Numbered from the stretch's first letter, positions 15,571 through 24,424 are shown. The stretch: DNA of 64,000 nt from Flavobacteriales bacterium (GCA_020635655.1 JACJZI010000006.1:186001-250000), one strand, 5' to 3'. Made by a program: numbers and translations. The notes: generated from the sequence alone by a model not told the origin.

Positions 15571-17079
15571 TCATTGCTCGTAGGTGATCAACACCGTGTA
15601 TGGAGCATTTACCAATCCCGTCGCGCTCGGCCCGCATTCAATGACCAAGTATTGATTGGCACCATCAGCGTAGACGTTCACCTCGTAGGTGAAACCAGAA
15701 TAGGTCGAATGAGGGAGCCATCTGGCGTTCGCAGCGGTCACGATCATATCCACGCCCAAGATCTTGGAGGGATCCAATCCGTGGTATACATAGAAATATG
15801 CTCCAACGTTACCGGGGAAGTTGCCCGTGATCTTCTTGTACTTGATGGCGGGCGCGTCCGAACCCAACTTGGTGTAGCCGTTCACCTCGAAGCTGGCGGC
15901 TGGCGCGGTGGTTCCGATGCCGACCCTGCCGTTCACATAAAGCGCATCCGCGCTTCCGTAGATCGGCACGTTGGAGTAGCCGATGGAGACACCGCCGCCA
16001 CCGACGTTGAATTGCTTGAACTCCGCGGGGTTGCCGGCGTAATTGGTCTGTATGTACCGGTGCGCATTGAACAACGCGGGACTGCCCCAGCTATTGGTGG
16101 ATTGCAGGAGGTTCAGTGTGGTGCCGTGGTCGTATGGGGCTGCCACTTGCAAGCGGCCGGTGGGGGTCGCTATGCCGATGCCTACGTCCCCGTCCGTTGT
16201 CAAGGTCATTTGTTCGAGTCCGTTGTTCGTTGTGAATTTCAACGGATCGTTCGTGTTGGTCTGGATGTAAGCCCCGAGCGCGTTGCTGACGTATGTACCT
16301 ATGGAGATGGTTCCGTCCGCGCTGGTCTGGGCAATGCCTTGGATATCTGTTCGCACCTCAAGCTTATGTGTCGGGAGGGTTGTGCCGATGCCCACGTTGC
16401 CGTTGTTCGTATTGCTGAGGTGGCTGCCGTTCAATGCCCAGCCCTCCCCTGCGGCGAATGGAACTGCCCATGATGCCAGGCCGTTCGCATCACTGGTAAG
16501 CACCTTGCCCGTGCCCTCCGTACCATCCTTCAACCGGAAGCTGCCCTCCACATCCAGCTTCGCGCTGGGTATGCTGGTGCCGATGCCCACATTGCCTGTG
16601 TTGGTGTTGAGAAGATCGCTACCCTGCAGGGCCCAGCCCGTCGGCGGCTGGTTCGTTGTTGAAAGGGCATTGAGCGCGAAAGGCACGGCTTTCATCTGTT
16701 GCGAGCCCACCAGGCTGTAGTTCGTTCCGCCGGTGATGTCCATGGAGACCGTGACGTTCCAAGTCCACGTGCCGCACCCGCTCCAATCGATCGTGTTGAA
16801 AGGGGCCGAACCGAACACCGGGGTACCCTCGCCGATGACCAGGTCCATGAGGCCATGGGCATCGGTGGTGACCGCATGGTCCTCGACGTAGGGCTGCAAG
16901 CTTCCGCAGCTGATCACCAGCTGTACGCCCACGTTCTGGTCGGGCAGTGGATCGCCGTTCGCGTCGCGAACCACCGCCTGGTAGTTGAAACCCGAGAAGT
17001 TGGTCTGGGCGAAGAGCGCGTTGCTGAGTAGCACCGCGCCGAGCAGCAAAGGGACCAGGGTCTTCTTGGTGCGTTCCAT
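15571..17079 (-). CDS. Secreted surface protein with FNYQAVVRD module (paralog 2)
   Basis: A 502-residue exported protein starting at the ATG at 17079 (MERTKKTLVPLLLGAVLLSNALFAQ). It carries the same FNYQAVVRD module as its neighbour, then three to four VGIGT-type repeats (NTGNVGIGTSIPSAKLDV, NNGNVGIGTTLPTHKLEV, DVGIGIATPTGRLQV, VGIGTTAPAASFEV) as in phage tail fibre and Bacteroidota surface proteins. The C-terminal ~100 residues begin YTKLGSDAPAIKYKK and end VLITYEQ; the same C-terminal module closes the 826-residue protein at 26447-28927. That shared end could be a sorting or anchoring domain. Separated by 71 bp from paralog 1 and on the same strand. Confidence 0.77.
   Translation of the reverse strand: MERTKKTLVPLLLGAVLLSNALFAQTNFSGFNYQAVVRDANGDPLPDQNVGVQLVISCGSLQPYVEDHAVTTDAHGLMDLVIGEGTPVFGSAPFNTIDWSGCGTWTWNVTVSMDITGGTNYSLVGSQQMKAVPFALNALSTTNQPPTGWALQGSDLLNTNTGNVGIGTSIPSAKLDVEGSFRLKDGTEGTGKVLTSDANGLASWAVPFAAGEGWALNGSHLSNTNNGNVGIGTTLPTHKLEVRTDIQGIAQTSADGTISIGTYVSNALGAYIQTNTNDPLKFTTNNGLEQMTLTTDGDVGIGIATPTGRLQVAAPYDHGTTLNLLQSTNSWGSPALFNAHRYIQTNYAGNPAEFKQFNVGGGGVSIGYSNVPIYGSADALYVNGRVGIGTTAPAASFEVNGYTKLGSDAPAIKYKKITGNFPGNVGAYFYVYHGLDPSKILGVDMIVTAANARWLPHSTYSGFTYEVNVYADGANQYLVIECGPSATGLVNAPYTVLITYEQ
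16584..16986. repeat. Near-identical ~400-bp duplication, copy 2
   Basis: Partner of 15016-15418; same orientation, inside paralog 2. Confidence 0.85.
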
Positions 17080-17213
17080 GTCGTTGAACTTGTGCTGGCA
17101 AAGCACCGCAGTCGGGCCGCACGCATCAATTGTTGGAATCACTACATCTGGTCGGAGGCGACCACCCCCACGGGTTGGCGCTGCGTATCCGGAGAACGGG
17201 GTATTTTCCCCCG

Positions 17214-20200
17214 GTGAGCGCGATCCGGGTCTGCAAAGGCCGATGTTCAGTGGCGGCTGTGTGCGTGTGCCTGGCAGCGGTCTGCCTGGGGCAGATACCC
17301 GTGCGCGATGTGCGCATGCACGTCACGGCCTTTACCGTGGAGGATGGCCTTCCTCAGGGACAGGTGACCGCCATCCTCGAGGACCGCACCGGCTTCCTCT
17401 GGTTCGGCACCAAGGATGGCCTGGCCCGCTACGATGGCTATGACTTCAAGATCTTCCGCCACGATGCCGCGGACAGCACGAGCATCAGCGGCAACCACAT
17501 CATCAGCCTCCTGGAGGACCGCGATGGCCGCATCTGGGTGGGCACGCTCTCGAATGGGACAAGCCTGCTGGATCCGCGCACGGGCATCGCGCAACACATA
17601 CCCTCAACAGCTGTGAGGAAGTTCCTTCAGGACGCCCAAGGCGCCATCTGGATGGCGGATGCGGACAGTGCGGTCTTCATACTGGATGATCTGGATCAGG
17701 GCTTCGTACCCCTATCGCGTCGCTGCTCATCATCTCCGGATGTGTGGAAGGTCTCGGACCTGGCCACCGATGCTTCCGGGCGTGTATGCGCAATGGGCAA
17801 TGAGCGCCTGCTCGCATTGCTGCCGGACGATGCAGGAGGCTATCTGATCGATCGTTCCATCATCGTTCCAGGGCACGTGTCGAAGTTCTTCGATCACCCG
17901 CTGCAGCAGCTCGTGGAAGTTCCCGGTGCGAACAGCCTGTTGCTCGTGAACAGCCGCGAGGTGTTCGCCATCGACCCGAGAACCGGAGAGCTGGGTGATC
18001 CCACGGATACCGGACTGCAGCTTTGGCGATGCGAACTGGTGGACCGCGAGGGTCGCCTGTGGTGCAACATGGAGGACGCGAGCACCGTGCGCCTGGACCT
18101 GAGCACGGGGAGCGCCGAGCGTATCCGGCTCACCGTCTCCAATGGAGCCGGTGAAACCGAGCGGCCCGTGGGCAGCGCAGTGCTGCAGGACCGCAACGGC
18201 TCCATCTGGTTCACGAGTTCGGGCTTCGGCGCCACCTGTCTTTCCGCGAGCGCCCAGCGCTTCCGTGCGAGCCCGGGCGCAGGCATCCCCGTTCGTTCAA
18301 AGATCTGGGGCGCCATGGAGGCAGGAGAGCTCCAACTCCTGATCCCCGCCGGATCGCGGATGCCGGGGCCGCTGCGCGATCGACTGAACAACCTGGGTTA
18401 TCGCATCGTGCACGAGGCCATGGTGGTGCAGAAGTCGGAACGGCTCTGCATTCTCGCCCGTCGCGACCGCGGCTTCGATGTGGAACTGCTCATCCTTGAT
18501 ACGCTCGGCCATATGCTCAAGGCTTCGTTGGGTGAGGGAGTACCCCCGAGCCAGTTGCTGCCGGGTCGCAGCGGAGACTTGCTCGTCGGCTACGGACAAG
18601 GGGACGGTGCGATGGTCGACCATTTGGCGGAGATGGATCCTACGACACGTGAGGTCTCCGCGCGGTACACGCTTCCACACCCCATGCTCAACGTGGACTA
18701 CCGCCCGATCGCTTCCTGCAGCTGGACGCCGGACGGGCGCCTGTGGCTGGGCACGTACGAGGGCTTGTGGTGCCTCGATACCCGGACCGGCACATGGGAG
18801 ACATTCGTGAACGACCCGCTCGACTCCCTGTCGCTGCCCGGCAACATGGTGCTCGCCACCTGCCTCGATCCATCCGAGCCGAATGAGCGCCTCTGGGTGG
18901 GCACGGAAGGGAACGGCCTGGCCGTGTTCGATCGCAGGACGCGAAGGTTCACACGCTATGGCATGGATGACGGGCTGCCGAACGAGGTGGTGTATGGCAT
19001 CCTGCCCGGTGCGGCGGGCGAGCTCTGGCTCAGCACCAACCAGGGTCTCTGCCGTTTCGAGCCGCGTACGGGTGCCACGCGCAACTTCACCACCGCGCAC
19101 GGTCTGCCGGGCAATGAGTTCAACCGCTACAGCGCCCTGCGGAACATCGACGGCACGCTCACCTTCGGCGGCATGGGCGGCTCGGTGGACTTCGATCCCG
19201 CGGACTTCCTGACCGATACGCTGCCATCGCCCACGGTGATCACCGGCATGCGCCTGCGCGATCAGCGGGTGGACCGCGCTTCGCGGCCCGATCTGTTGCA
19301 GGCCTACATGCCCTTCACACAGCGTATCGTGCTGCCGTACGATGAACGGATGGTGGCCTTCACCTTCTCCAGCATGGACCACTCGGCGCCTGAGCGCAAC
19401 ACCTTCCGCTACAAGCTGGAAGGAGCCATCGACCAGTGGGTGGAGAGCGGCACCACGCACGAGGCCACCTTCACCAATCTCGATCCGGGCAGTTACACCT
19501 TCCGCGTGCAGGGTAGGAACAGCATGGGCGTCCGGGATACCGTCGGCGCCACGCTGCTGCTGGTGATCACGCCACCGTGGTGGGGCACCTGGTGGTTCCG
19601 CATGGCAATGGTGCTGGTGGTGGCCGGTGCGCTCTATGCGCTCTACCGCTACCGGCTGGCGCAGCAGCTGCGACTGGCCCGCGTGCGCGACCGCATCGCC
19701 CGCGACCTGCACGATGAGATCGGCAGCACGCTCAGCAGCGTGGCTTTGAACAGTGAAGTGGCCCTGCGTGAAGGGGGATCCCTCTCCAACAGCCATCGCG
19801 ACACGCTCGCACACATCAGCGCCAGCACGAGCGAGATGATGGAACGCATGAACGACATCGTGTGGGCTGTGAACTCCCGGAACGATGACCTGCTGCACGT
19901 CGTGCAACGCATGAAGGCCTTCGCGGCGCGGATCACGGAGGCCGCCGGCATGCGGCTGGAATTCGGATCCGACGAAGGCCTCTCCGCGCGGCCGCTCTCC
20001 ATGCTGCAACGCAAGAACCTGTTCCTGATCTTCAAGGAGGCCGTGAACAATGCCGTGAAGTACTCCGGCGGCTCGCTGCTCACCATACACCTCAAGCGCG
20101 AACAGGGGATCTACGTGCTGCAGGTGCAGGACGACGGCGGTGGCTTGAGCGGGGTGGCGGACGGACCAACGGACCGTTCCGAAGGCGGCAACGGTCTGCT

Positions 20201-20297
20201 GAACATGCAGGCCCGGGCGCAGGAAATGAAGGGCGTGGTGGAGATGGGAACGGCGGACGGTGGCGGCACCTGCGTCACCCTGCGTTTCAAGCCCTGA
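17214..20297 (+). CDS. Propeller-type sensor histidine kinase (HisKA_3)
   Basis: A ~1027-residue transmembrane kinase. An N-terminal signal segment (VAAVCVCLAAVCLGQ) is followed by two-component regulator propeller repeats (GFLWFGTKDGLARYDG, GRIWVGTLSNG, GRLWLGTYEGLW, GELWLSTNQGLCRF), then a Y_Y_Y domain ending FRVQGRNSMGV, one membrane helix (WWFRMAMVLVVAGALYALYRY), a HisKA_3 dimerisation domain with phospho-acceptor His833 in RDLHDEIGST, and a HATPase_c domain (FKEAVNNAVKYSGG, DDGGGLSG, GNGLLNMQ). It senses something in the periplasm and phosphorylates the regulator encoded 60 bp downstream. The start is uncertain: GTG at 17214 fits the signal peptide best; a TTG at 17130 would add 28 residues with no signal features. 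Confidence 0.88.
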   Translation: MSAIRVCKGRCSVAAVCVCLAAVCLGQIPVRDVRMHVTAFTVEDGLPQGQVTAILEDRTGFLWFGTKDGLARYDGYDFKIFRHDAADSTSISGNHIISLLEDRDGRIWVGTLSNGTSLLDPRTGIAQHIPSTAVRKFLQDAQGAIWMADADSAVFILDDLDQGFVPLSRRCSSSPDVWKVSDLATDASGRVCAMGNERLLALLPDDAGGYLIDRSIIVPGHVSKFFDHPLQQLVEVPGANSLLLVNSREVFAIDPRTGELGDPTDTGLQLWRCELVDREGRLWCNMEDASTVRLDLSTGSAERIRLTVSNGAGETERPVGSAVLQDRNGSIWFTSSGFGATCLSASAQRFRASPGAGIPVRSKIWGAMEAGELQLLIPAGSRMPGPLRDRLNNLGYRIVHEAMVVQKSERLCILARRDRGFDVELLILDTLGHMLKASLGEGVPPSQLLPGRSGDLLVGYGQGDGAMVDHLAEMDPTTREVSARYTLPHPMLNVDYRPIASCSWTPDGRLWLGTYEGLWCLDTRTGTWETFVNDPLDSLSLPGNMVLATCLDPSEPNERLWVGTEGNGLAVFDRRTRRFTRYGMDDGLPNEVVYGILPGAAGELWLSTNQGLCRFEPRTGATRNFTTAHGLPGNEFNRYSALRNIDGTLTFGGMGGSVDFDPADFLTDTLPSPTVITGMRLRDQRVDRASRPDLLQAYMPFTQRIVLPYDERMVAFTFSSMDHSAPERNTFRYKLEGAIDQWVESGTTHEATFTNLDPGSYTFRVQGRNSMGVRDTVGATLLLVITPPWWGTWWFRMAMVLVVAGALYALYRYRLAQQLRLARVRDRIARDLHDEIGSTLSSVALNSEVALREGGSLSNSHRDTLAHISASTSEMMERMNDIVWAVNSRNDDLLHVVQRMKAFAARITEAAGMRLEFGSDEGLSARPLSMLQRKNLFLIFKEAVNNAVKYSGGSLLTIHLKREQGIYVLQVQDDGGGLSGVADGPTDRSEGGNGLLNMQARAQEMKGVVEMGTADGGGTCVTLRFKP

Positions 20298-20343
20298 TCG
20301 CGATGTATTGCATCCAACAGATCGCCCGGCGGACACACCGGCA

Positions 20344-20351
20344 TAGCTTTG
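20344..20351 (+). promoter_or_regulatory. TAGCTTTG, Bacteroidota -7 box
   Basis: Perfect TAnnTTTG match only 6 bp before the ATG of the response regulator at 20358, so a transcript from it would have almost no leader. No good -33 TTTG was found at the normal distance. Confidence 0.4.
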
Positions 20352-20357
20352 TCACCG

Positions 20358-20993
20358 ATGTTGAAGGTGGCCATCTTCGATGACAACGCGGCGCGCTGCG
20401 AGGCGCTCGCCCGGCTGATCGGCACCGACCCGGACATGCGCTGCGTGGGCCATTTTCCGGACTGCCGGGAAGTGCTGCGCCACATGGCGGAGACGGAGCC
20501 GGACGTGGTGCTGATGGACATCGACATGCCGCATGTGGACGGCATCCGGGGCGTGGAGCTGATCAAAAGCCAGTTCCCCGAGGTGCGTGTACTGATGCAG
20601 ACCGTGTTCGAGGACGAGGACAAGGTGTTCGCCGCGGTGCTGGCCGGGGCCGATGGCTATCTCCTGAAACAGACCACGCCCACGCGCCTCATGGAAAGCC
20701 TGAAGGAGGTGGCCGATGGCGGTTCCCCGATGACGCCCATCATCGCCCGCAAGGTGCTCACCTTCTTCACCAAGCGCGGGAACACTTCCGCCAAAGATGA
20801 CTTCGACCTGAGCGGGCGCGAGCTCGACATCCTTCGCGGCCTGGTCGATGGCCTCACCTACAAGATGATCGCGGCAAAACACGCCATCACCTACTCCACG
20901 GTGAACGCGCACGTCACGCGCATCTACAAGAAGCTGCATGTGGCCTCCGTGGCGAGCGCGGTGAAGGTGGCGCTGCGGGAAGGACTGGTGTGA
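20358..20993 (+). CDS. LuxR/NarL-type response regulator
   Basis: A 211-residue response regulator: receiver domain at ~1-120 with FDDN acidic residues near position 8, phospho-acceptor Asp54 (VLMDIDMPHVDG) and the late Lys (GYLLKQTTP), then a LuxR-type helix-turn-helix at ~150-210 (TYKMIAAKHAITYSTVNAHV). It follows the propeller kinase by 60 bp and is its likely partner. The ATG at 20358 is chosen over a TTG at 20349 because MLKVAIFDDN is a normal receiver start. Confidence 0.9.
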   Translation: MLKVAIFDDNAARCEALARLIGTDPDMRCVGHFPDCREVLRHMAETEPDVVLMDIDMPHVDGIRGVELIKSQFPEVRVLMQTVFEDEDKVFAAVLAGADGYLLKQTTPTRLMESLKEVADGGSPMTPIIARKVLTFFTKRGNTSAKDDFDLSGRELDILRGLVDGLTYKMIAAKHAITYSTVNAHVTRIYKKLHVASVASAVKVALREGLV

Positions 20994-21041
20994 GCGCACA
21001 GCACGCCGTTCCCGGGCAAGAGGTGGCGATGGGAACAGCTC

Positions 21042-21105
21042 CAGATCCCACCTGGCGTGAGGAGATCGCTTCGGGCGCTGGCAAAAGCCCAGCGACCCGC
21101 GCGAT
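21042..21105 (+). repeat. Half copy of the 160-bp palindromic element
   Basis: Right half only, with the GCTGGCAAAAGCCCAGCG hairpin and a degraded end (GCGCGATGGC). It sits in the 242-bp gap after the response regulator. Confidence 0.75.
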
Positions 21106-21213
21106 GGCTGTGCAAAGGGAGATCGGAAGACCGGACCAAGGCATCCGGACCACTCCCTGACCCGGGCCCGCCGATTTAACGATCTGGACGACCCACCGCG
21201 CACATCCGCCATC

Positions 21214-21221
21214 TACTTTCG
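21214..21221 (+). promoter_or_regulatory. TACTTTCG, likely -7 box
   Basis: Seven of eight bases match TAnnTTTG; it lies 14 bp upstream of the ATG at 21236. No strong -33 element is visible. Confidence 0.35.
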
Positions 21222-21235
21222 TGTAAACAGATCGA

Positions 21236-22390
21236 ATGAACCCGGTACTGCGTTCCACCATGCTGCTGCTTTCATCCGGTGCCCTGCTCGCGCAGGCACA
21301 GGACGTTGCCGGTCGGTTGATCTACGACCGCGCCACCCCTCCCAACGGTGCCGTTTGGCTCAATGACGGCAACGGTACCGATTCGCTCTACTTCACCAAT
21401 GGCAACCTCGTTCGCGTGGACCAGAGCGGCCGCTTCATCTTCTACATGCAGAACACGCCGCTCGGCAACGAGGCGTTCGGCGGCACCTGGATGCGCCACG
21501 ACGTGGCCGATGGCAGCGATCATCTGCTGTACTCCGGCGGTGCGGACTACACGGTGGGTTACGACATGCTGGAGACGGACAGCGCACTGGTGGTGTCCTA
21601 CAGCTGTGCGATCTACCGCACCCATTTCGACGGCGCACAATCCACCGTGATCACGCAACAGAGCTGCTACGACGATGGACCCGCGCTCCGCCAGGCCGAC
21701 AGCATGATCGTGTTCCACAACACACAGGCGCAGATGTACCTGATGCACATGGACGGATCGGGGCGAACGACCGTCCCGAACACCCAGTCCCGCGATGTGT
21801 GGCCCACCTGGTCGCCGGACGGCCAGTGGATCCTTTTCGGCAGGCTCGACGACAACTATGAAGGCTTCCGCAACTATTACAAGATCAAACCGAACGGTGA
21901 CAGCCTCACCGTGCTGACCCCGTACGATCCGATGGACACCGCGCACTTCACCAGCAATGCGGTGTGGAGCAGCGATGGCCTGGCGATCATCTGCGCCGGC
22001 CCGCGCAACGGGCAGAACGGACTGATCGCCTACATGGCCGATGGCTCCTTCGCCCACATGCCCCTGTACACCGTACCGGGCGACCCGATCCATTTCATCA
22101 GTGGCATGGCGGACATCACGGTGGTGGACGGCGTGACGGACCCGGCGCCCACCGCCGGACCCCGCTGCTGGCCGACACCAGCCGACGCGACGGTGCACCT
22201 GAGCTGGGACCGCAGCGGACCGTGCGACCTCGTGCTGTATGATGAACAGGGCCGCACAGTGCAGCAGAACACGGTGACCGGGCCCATGGCCGACGTGGAC
22301 GTTCAGGCCCTGCCGCCCGGCATGTACCTGGCGCGCTTGCGAAGCACGGACGGACGCTGGACGGGTGCCGCTCGGGTTTTGAAGCAGTAG
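21236..22390 (+). CDS. T9SS-secreted WD40/TolB-like propeller protein
   Basis: A 384-residue exported protein. The signal peptide ends near LLAQAQ, followed by a ~270-residue beta-propeller with TolB-like motifs (SRDVWPTWSPDGQWILFGR, SNAVWSSDGLAIICAG). Residues ~305-384 form a T9SS type A sorting domain (CWPTPADATVHLSW, LVLYDEQGRTV, LPPGMYLARLRS). It should be exported by the type IX system and cleaved at the C-terminus. The binding partner is unknown. It is a single gene with its own promoter-like box. Confidence 0.82.
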   Translation: MNPVLRSTMLLLSSGALLAQAQDVAGRLIYDRATPPNGAVWLNDGNGTDSLYFTNGNLVRVDQSGRFIFYMQNTPLGNEAFGGTWMRHDVADGSDHLLYSGGADYTVGYDMLETDSALVVSYSCAIYRTHFDGAQSTVITQQSCYDDGPALRQADSMIVFHNTQAQMYLMHMDGSGRTTVPNTQSRDVWPTWSPDGQWILFGRLDDNYEGFRNYYKIKPNGDSLTVLTPYDPMDTAHFTSNAVWSSDGLAIICAGPRNGQNGLIAYMADGSFAHMPLYTVPGDPIHFISGMADITVVDGVTDPAPTAGPRCWPTPADATVHLSWDRSGPCDLVLYDEQGRTVQQNTVTGPMADVDVQALPPGMYLARLRSTDGRWTGAARVLKQ

Positions 22391-22492
22391 GCGAAGGGAG
22401 CCGGGTGGCCACGGACAGGTTGGGCCCGGCCTCGCGCTCTTCGCGATGTCGGTACAGGGATGATGACCGCGGGAAGCACCGGGATCCACACC

Positions 22493-22633
22493 CTAACCCC
22501 ACAGCGCCAAGCCCACCAGCGCCAGGCCGGCCACCAGCAGGGCCACCACCACGAGCAGCCGGCTCGCACCGCGGGTCGCGGCGCCGTTGGAGCGGCGGGA
22601 CGGTGCAGGTTCCGTGGGGCGGTCGGAGGTCAT
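22493..22633 (-). CDS. Possible small membrane protein, 46 aa
   Basis: A short open frame starting at the ATG at 22633: a polar, Arg/Ser/Pro-rich first half and a hydrophobic C-terminal helix (LLVVVALLVAGLALVGLALW) that ends one residue before the stop. The shape fits a C-tail-anchored single-pass peptide. It lies 70 bp downstream of a TACGTTTG box (22703-22710) that is itself preceded by the 17-bp motif. No homolog is known to me; in a GC-rich region a spurious frame remains possible. Confidence 0.4.
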   Translation of the reverse strand: MTSDRPTEPAPSRRSNGAATRGASRLLVVVALLVAGLALVGLALWG

Positions 22634-22702
22634 GAACAGGACCGGTTGTCGGGCAGTGGGATGGGGCGAGGGGTCGAATTTGGAACGGGCAGGTGCTCCC
22701 CA

Positions 22703-22742
22703 CAAACGTATTTCCACGTACCCCGATACCGTAAAAACACAT
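22703..22742 (-). promoter_or_regulatory. Promoter-like site with the 17-bp motif, facing left
   Basis: On the minus strand the motif ATGTGTTTTTACGGTAT (22742-22726) is followed, 15 bp later, by TACGTTTG (22710-22703), a perfect TAnnTTTG box. The motif thus occupies the -33 region. It would drive the 46-residue frame at 22633. Confidence 0.55.
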
Positions 22743-22871
22743 GATCGCGTCGGAGGCGCTTTTCCGGCCCTCGGCACGGGCAGGTACCTTCTGGAATGCC
22801 TGTCGATACAGGGAAGTCGGGTCGAGAGCACCTCGGGAGGACCGGTCAGCGGCTCACCGTTCGTCCCTGAT

Positions 22872-22920
22872 CGGGGTATGTGTTTTTACGGTATCGGGAC
22901 ATGTGTTTCCACGTTGTTCC
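22872..22920 (+). promoter_or_regulatory. Promoter-like site with the 17-bp motif, facing right
   Basis: The motif at 22878-22894 on plus is followed, at the same spacing as in the left-facing site, by ACGTTG in place of ACGTTTG. A partial second motif (ATGTGTTT) lies at 22901-22908. Positions 22872-22908 are the exact inverse of 8812-8848. The next gene starts at 22972. The rest of 22391-22971 shows no other gene. Confidence 0.55.
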
Positions 22921-22971
22921 GAACAGGTCGTCCCGGGGAAATTTGGCCGCGAACAAATCCCCGCGCGATCC

Positions 22972-23742
22972 ATGACCTTCAAACGCTATGTTCCGCTCCA
23001 GGAATACACCTGCATCACCAGCGACTTCGCCGAACACATCAAGCTCCGCCCACTGACGGCACCCGTGGCCATGGGCATCCGCCAGCTGCGCTTCAAGGTG
23101 TCGGAACTGCTGGCGGCGCTGATCGATCCGGAGACCTGCGACATGGAGGACGGGGCGATCCGCGGGATCGTGGTGCACCTGGGGCTGGACCCCGATGACC
23201 AATTCGACGTGGCCATCCAATTCGTCTGCCTGGAACCCACGGGCGCGGAGGACACCTACGCCTACAAGGAGCCCACGAGCTACTACACGGTGGGCACGGA
23301 CCAGCTCATCGCCGCATCGGGCAAACTGTCCGACTGGCTGGCCGACCGCGGCGCCCGATACACGGCGCAGGTGGTGGTGCGCCGCACTGATGGTCCGGCA
23401 TGGAGCGCCTTCGACCACGCCACGGACCCGCATGCCGTGGTGTTCCCCTATGAGGGATGCATCCAGTACCTGATCGCGGACAACCACCTGGCCAACGGCG
23501 ACCTGCTGGAGCTGGTGTGCATGTGCGAGCCCACGAGTTGGACGGACGACCACGGCACCCTGGACCAGCGGGGTTTCCACCACAGCGTGGTGTGGCGCGG
23601 CGCGGACGAAACGCTGGACGACACCACCCACACCCTGCCGTTCACGCAGAAAGCCGCGGACCTGGGCGGGACGGTACCTCCGGGAACCCATGCGGCCATC
23701 CGATTGCCGTCCACCGGTCTGCCGCGGCGGCCGGGTTGCTGA
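22972..23742 (+). CDS. Hypothetical protein, first gene of a four-gene signalling operon
   Basis: A 256-residue soluble protein of unknown family, with no signal peptide or membrane segment. It has many Asp, Glu and Thr residues and several Cys (ETCDMED, CLEPTG, LVCMCEP). Its N-terminal start MTFKRYVPLQEY directly follows the right-facing motif promoter. A membrane protein, a histidine kinase and a response regulator follow with a 28-bp gap and then overlaps, so it is probably co-expressed with them and may be an input or output component of the same pathway. That role is inferred from position alone. Confidence 0.68.
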   Translation: MTFKRYVPLQEYTCITSDFAEHIKLRPLTAPVAMGIRQLRFKVSELLAALIDPETCDMEDGAIRGIVVHLGLDPDDQFDVAIQFVCLEPTGAEDTYAYKEPTSYYTVGTDQLIAASGKLSDWLADRGARYTAQVVVRRTDGPAWSAFDHATDPHAVVFPYEGCIQYLIADNHLANGDLLELVCMCEPTSWTDDHGTLDQRGFHHSVVWRGADETLDDTTHTLPFTQKAADLGGTVPPGTHAAIRLPSTGLPRRPGC

Positions 23743-23770
23743 TCCCGCTGCGCACAAAGAACTTTCGGGC

Positions 23771-24424
23771 ATGCTCCGCGGGCTCCCCATCCTGGTGGCG
23801 ATCGTACTGGCGCTGATCGCGTGCGCGGGCATCCCGCGCCCGCGAGGCCGGGTGTTCACGCTGCTGGGCGTGGGCCTGCTGGCGGCGCTGATCGTCGAAA
23901 CGTTCGGCATGTGGGGCCTGGTGGTCCGGCCGGAGGTGCCGAACATGTACGCCTACAACCTTTACATGGCCGTGGAACTGGTGGTGCTGCTGCTGCTGCT
24001 GCACGCCCACAAGCCGGCCTGGGGGCGCTGGTACCTGGCGGCGGGCGGACTGGTGGTGGTGGTGGCGGCCCGTGAACTGACCACCTACGACCCGGTGCGG
24101 CAGCTGCTGACCCCCGCGGTGCTGGTGGATGCGATCCTGATGACGTTGCTGCTGGTGGCGCTGCTGTGGGACATGGCCCAGCGGAGCACGGTGCCCCTGC
24201 AGCGCATGCCGCGTTTCTGGCTCTTCATGGGCCTGCTCGTGTATTTCGGGGGGCTGGTGCCCATCATCGGCCTGACGCCCTATCTGGTGGACCTGGACCC
24301 GCACCTGGCCGCGCGCATCTACGTGATCATGCCCATCCTGGCCACGGTGCGCTATCTTCTCGCGGCCGTGGCCGCCCTGTTGGAGCGCCAACGCCGGCGC
24401 ACCGCCCACCCCTACGATGGATAG
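23771..24424 (+). CDS. Multi-pass membrane protein next to a histidine kinase
   Basis: A 217-residue integral membrane protein with about six or seven hydrophobic helices (LPILVAIVLALIACAG, LLGVGLLAALIVETFGMW, ELVVLLLLLHAH, LAAGGLVVVVAA, VLVDAILMTLLLVALLW, FWLFMGLLVYFGGLVP, ILATVRYLLAAVAALL). No transporter or enzyme signature is seen. Its last 8 bp overlap the start of the kinase gene at 24417. Since that kinase has one membrane helix and no sensor domain, this protein is a good candidate for the missing sensory part. The basic tail ERQRRRTAHPYDG would face the cytoplasm. Confidence 0.72.
   Translation: MLRGLPILVAIVLALIACAGIPRPRGRVFTLLGVGLLAALIVETFGMWGLVVRPEVPNMYAYNLYMAVELVVLLLLLHAHKPAWGRWYLAAGGLVVVVAARELTTYDPVRQLLTPAVLVDAILMTLLLVALLWDMAQRSTVPLQRMPRFWLFMGLLVYFGGLVPIIGLTPYLVDLDPHLAARIYVIMPILATVRYLLAAVAALLERQRRRTAHPYDG

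Noticed and set aside
17130..17213. Start of the propeller kinase at the TTG at 17130
   Set aside because: The added residues show no signal peptide character; the GTG at 17214 gives a better one.
18297..20336. A 679-codon frame on the minus strand
   Set aside because: Antisense to the propeller kinase; His-rich text is the usual mirror of kinase coding sequence.
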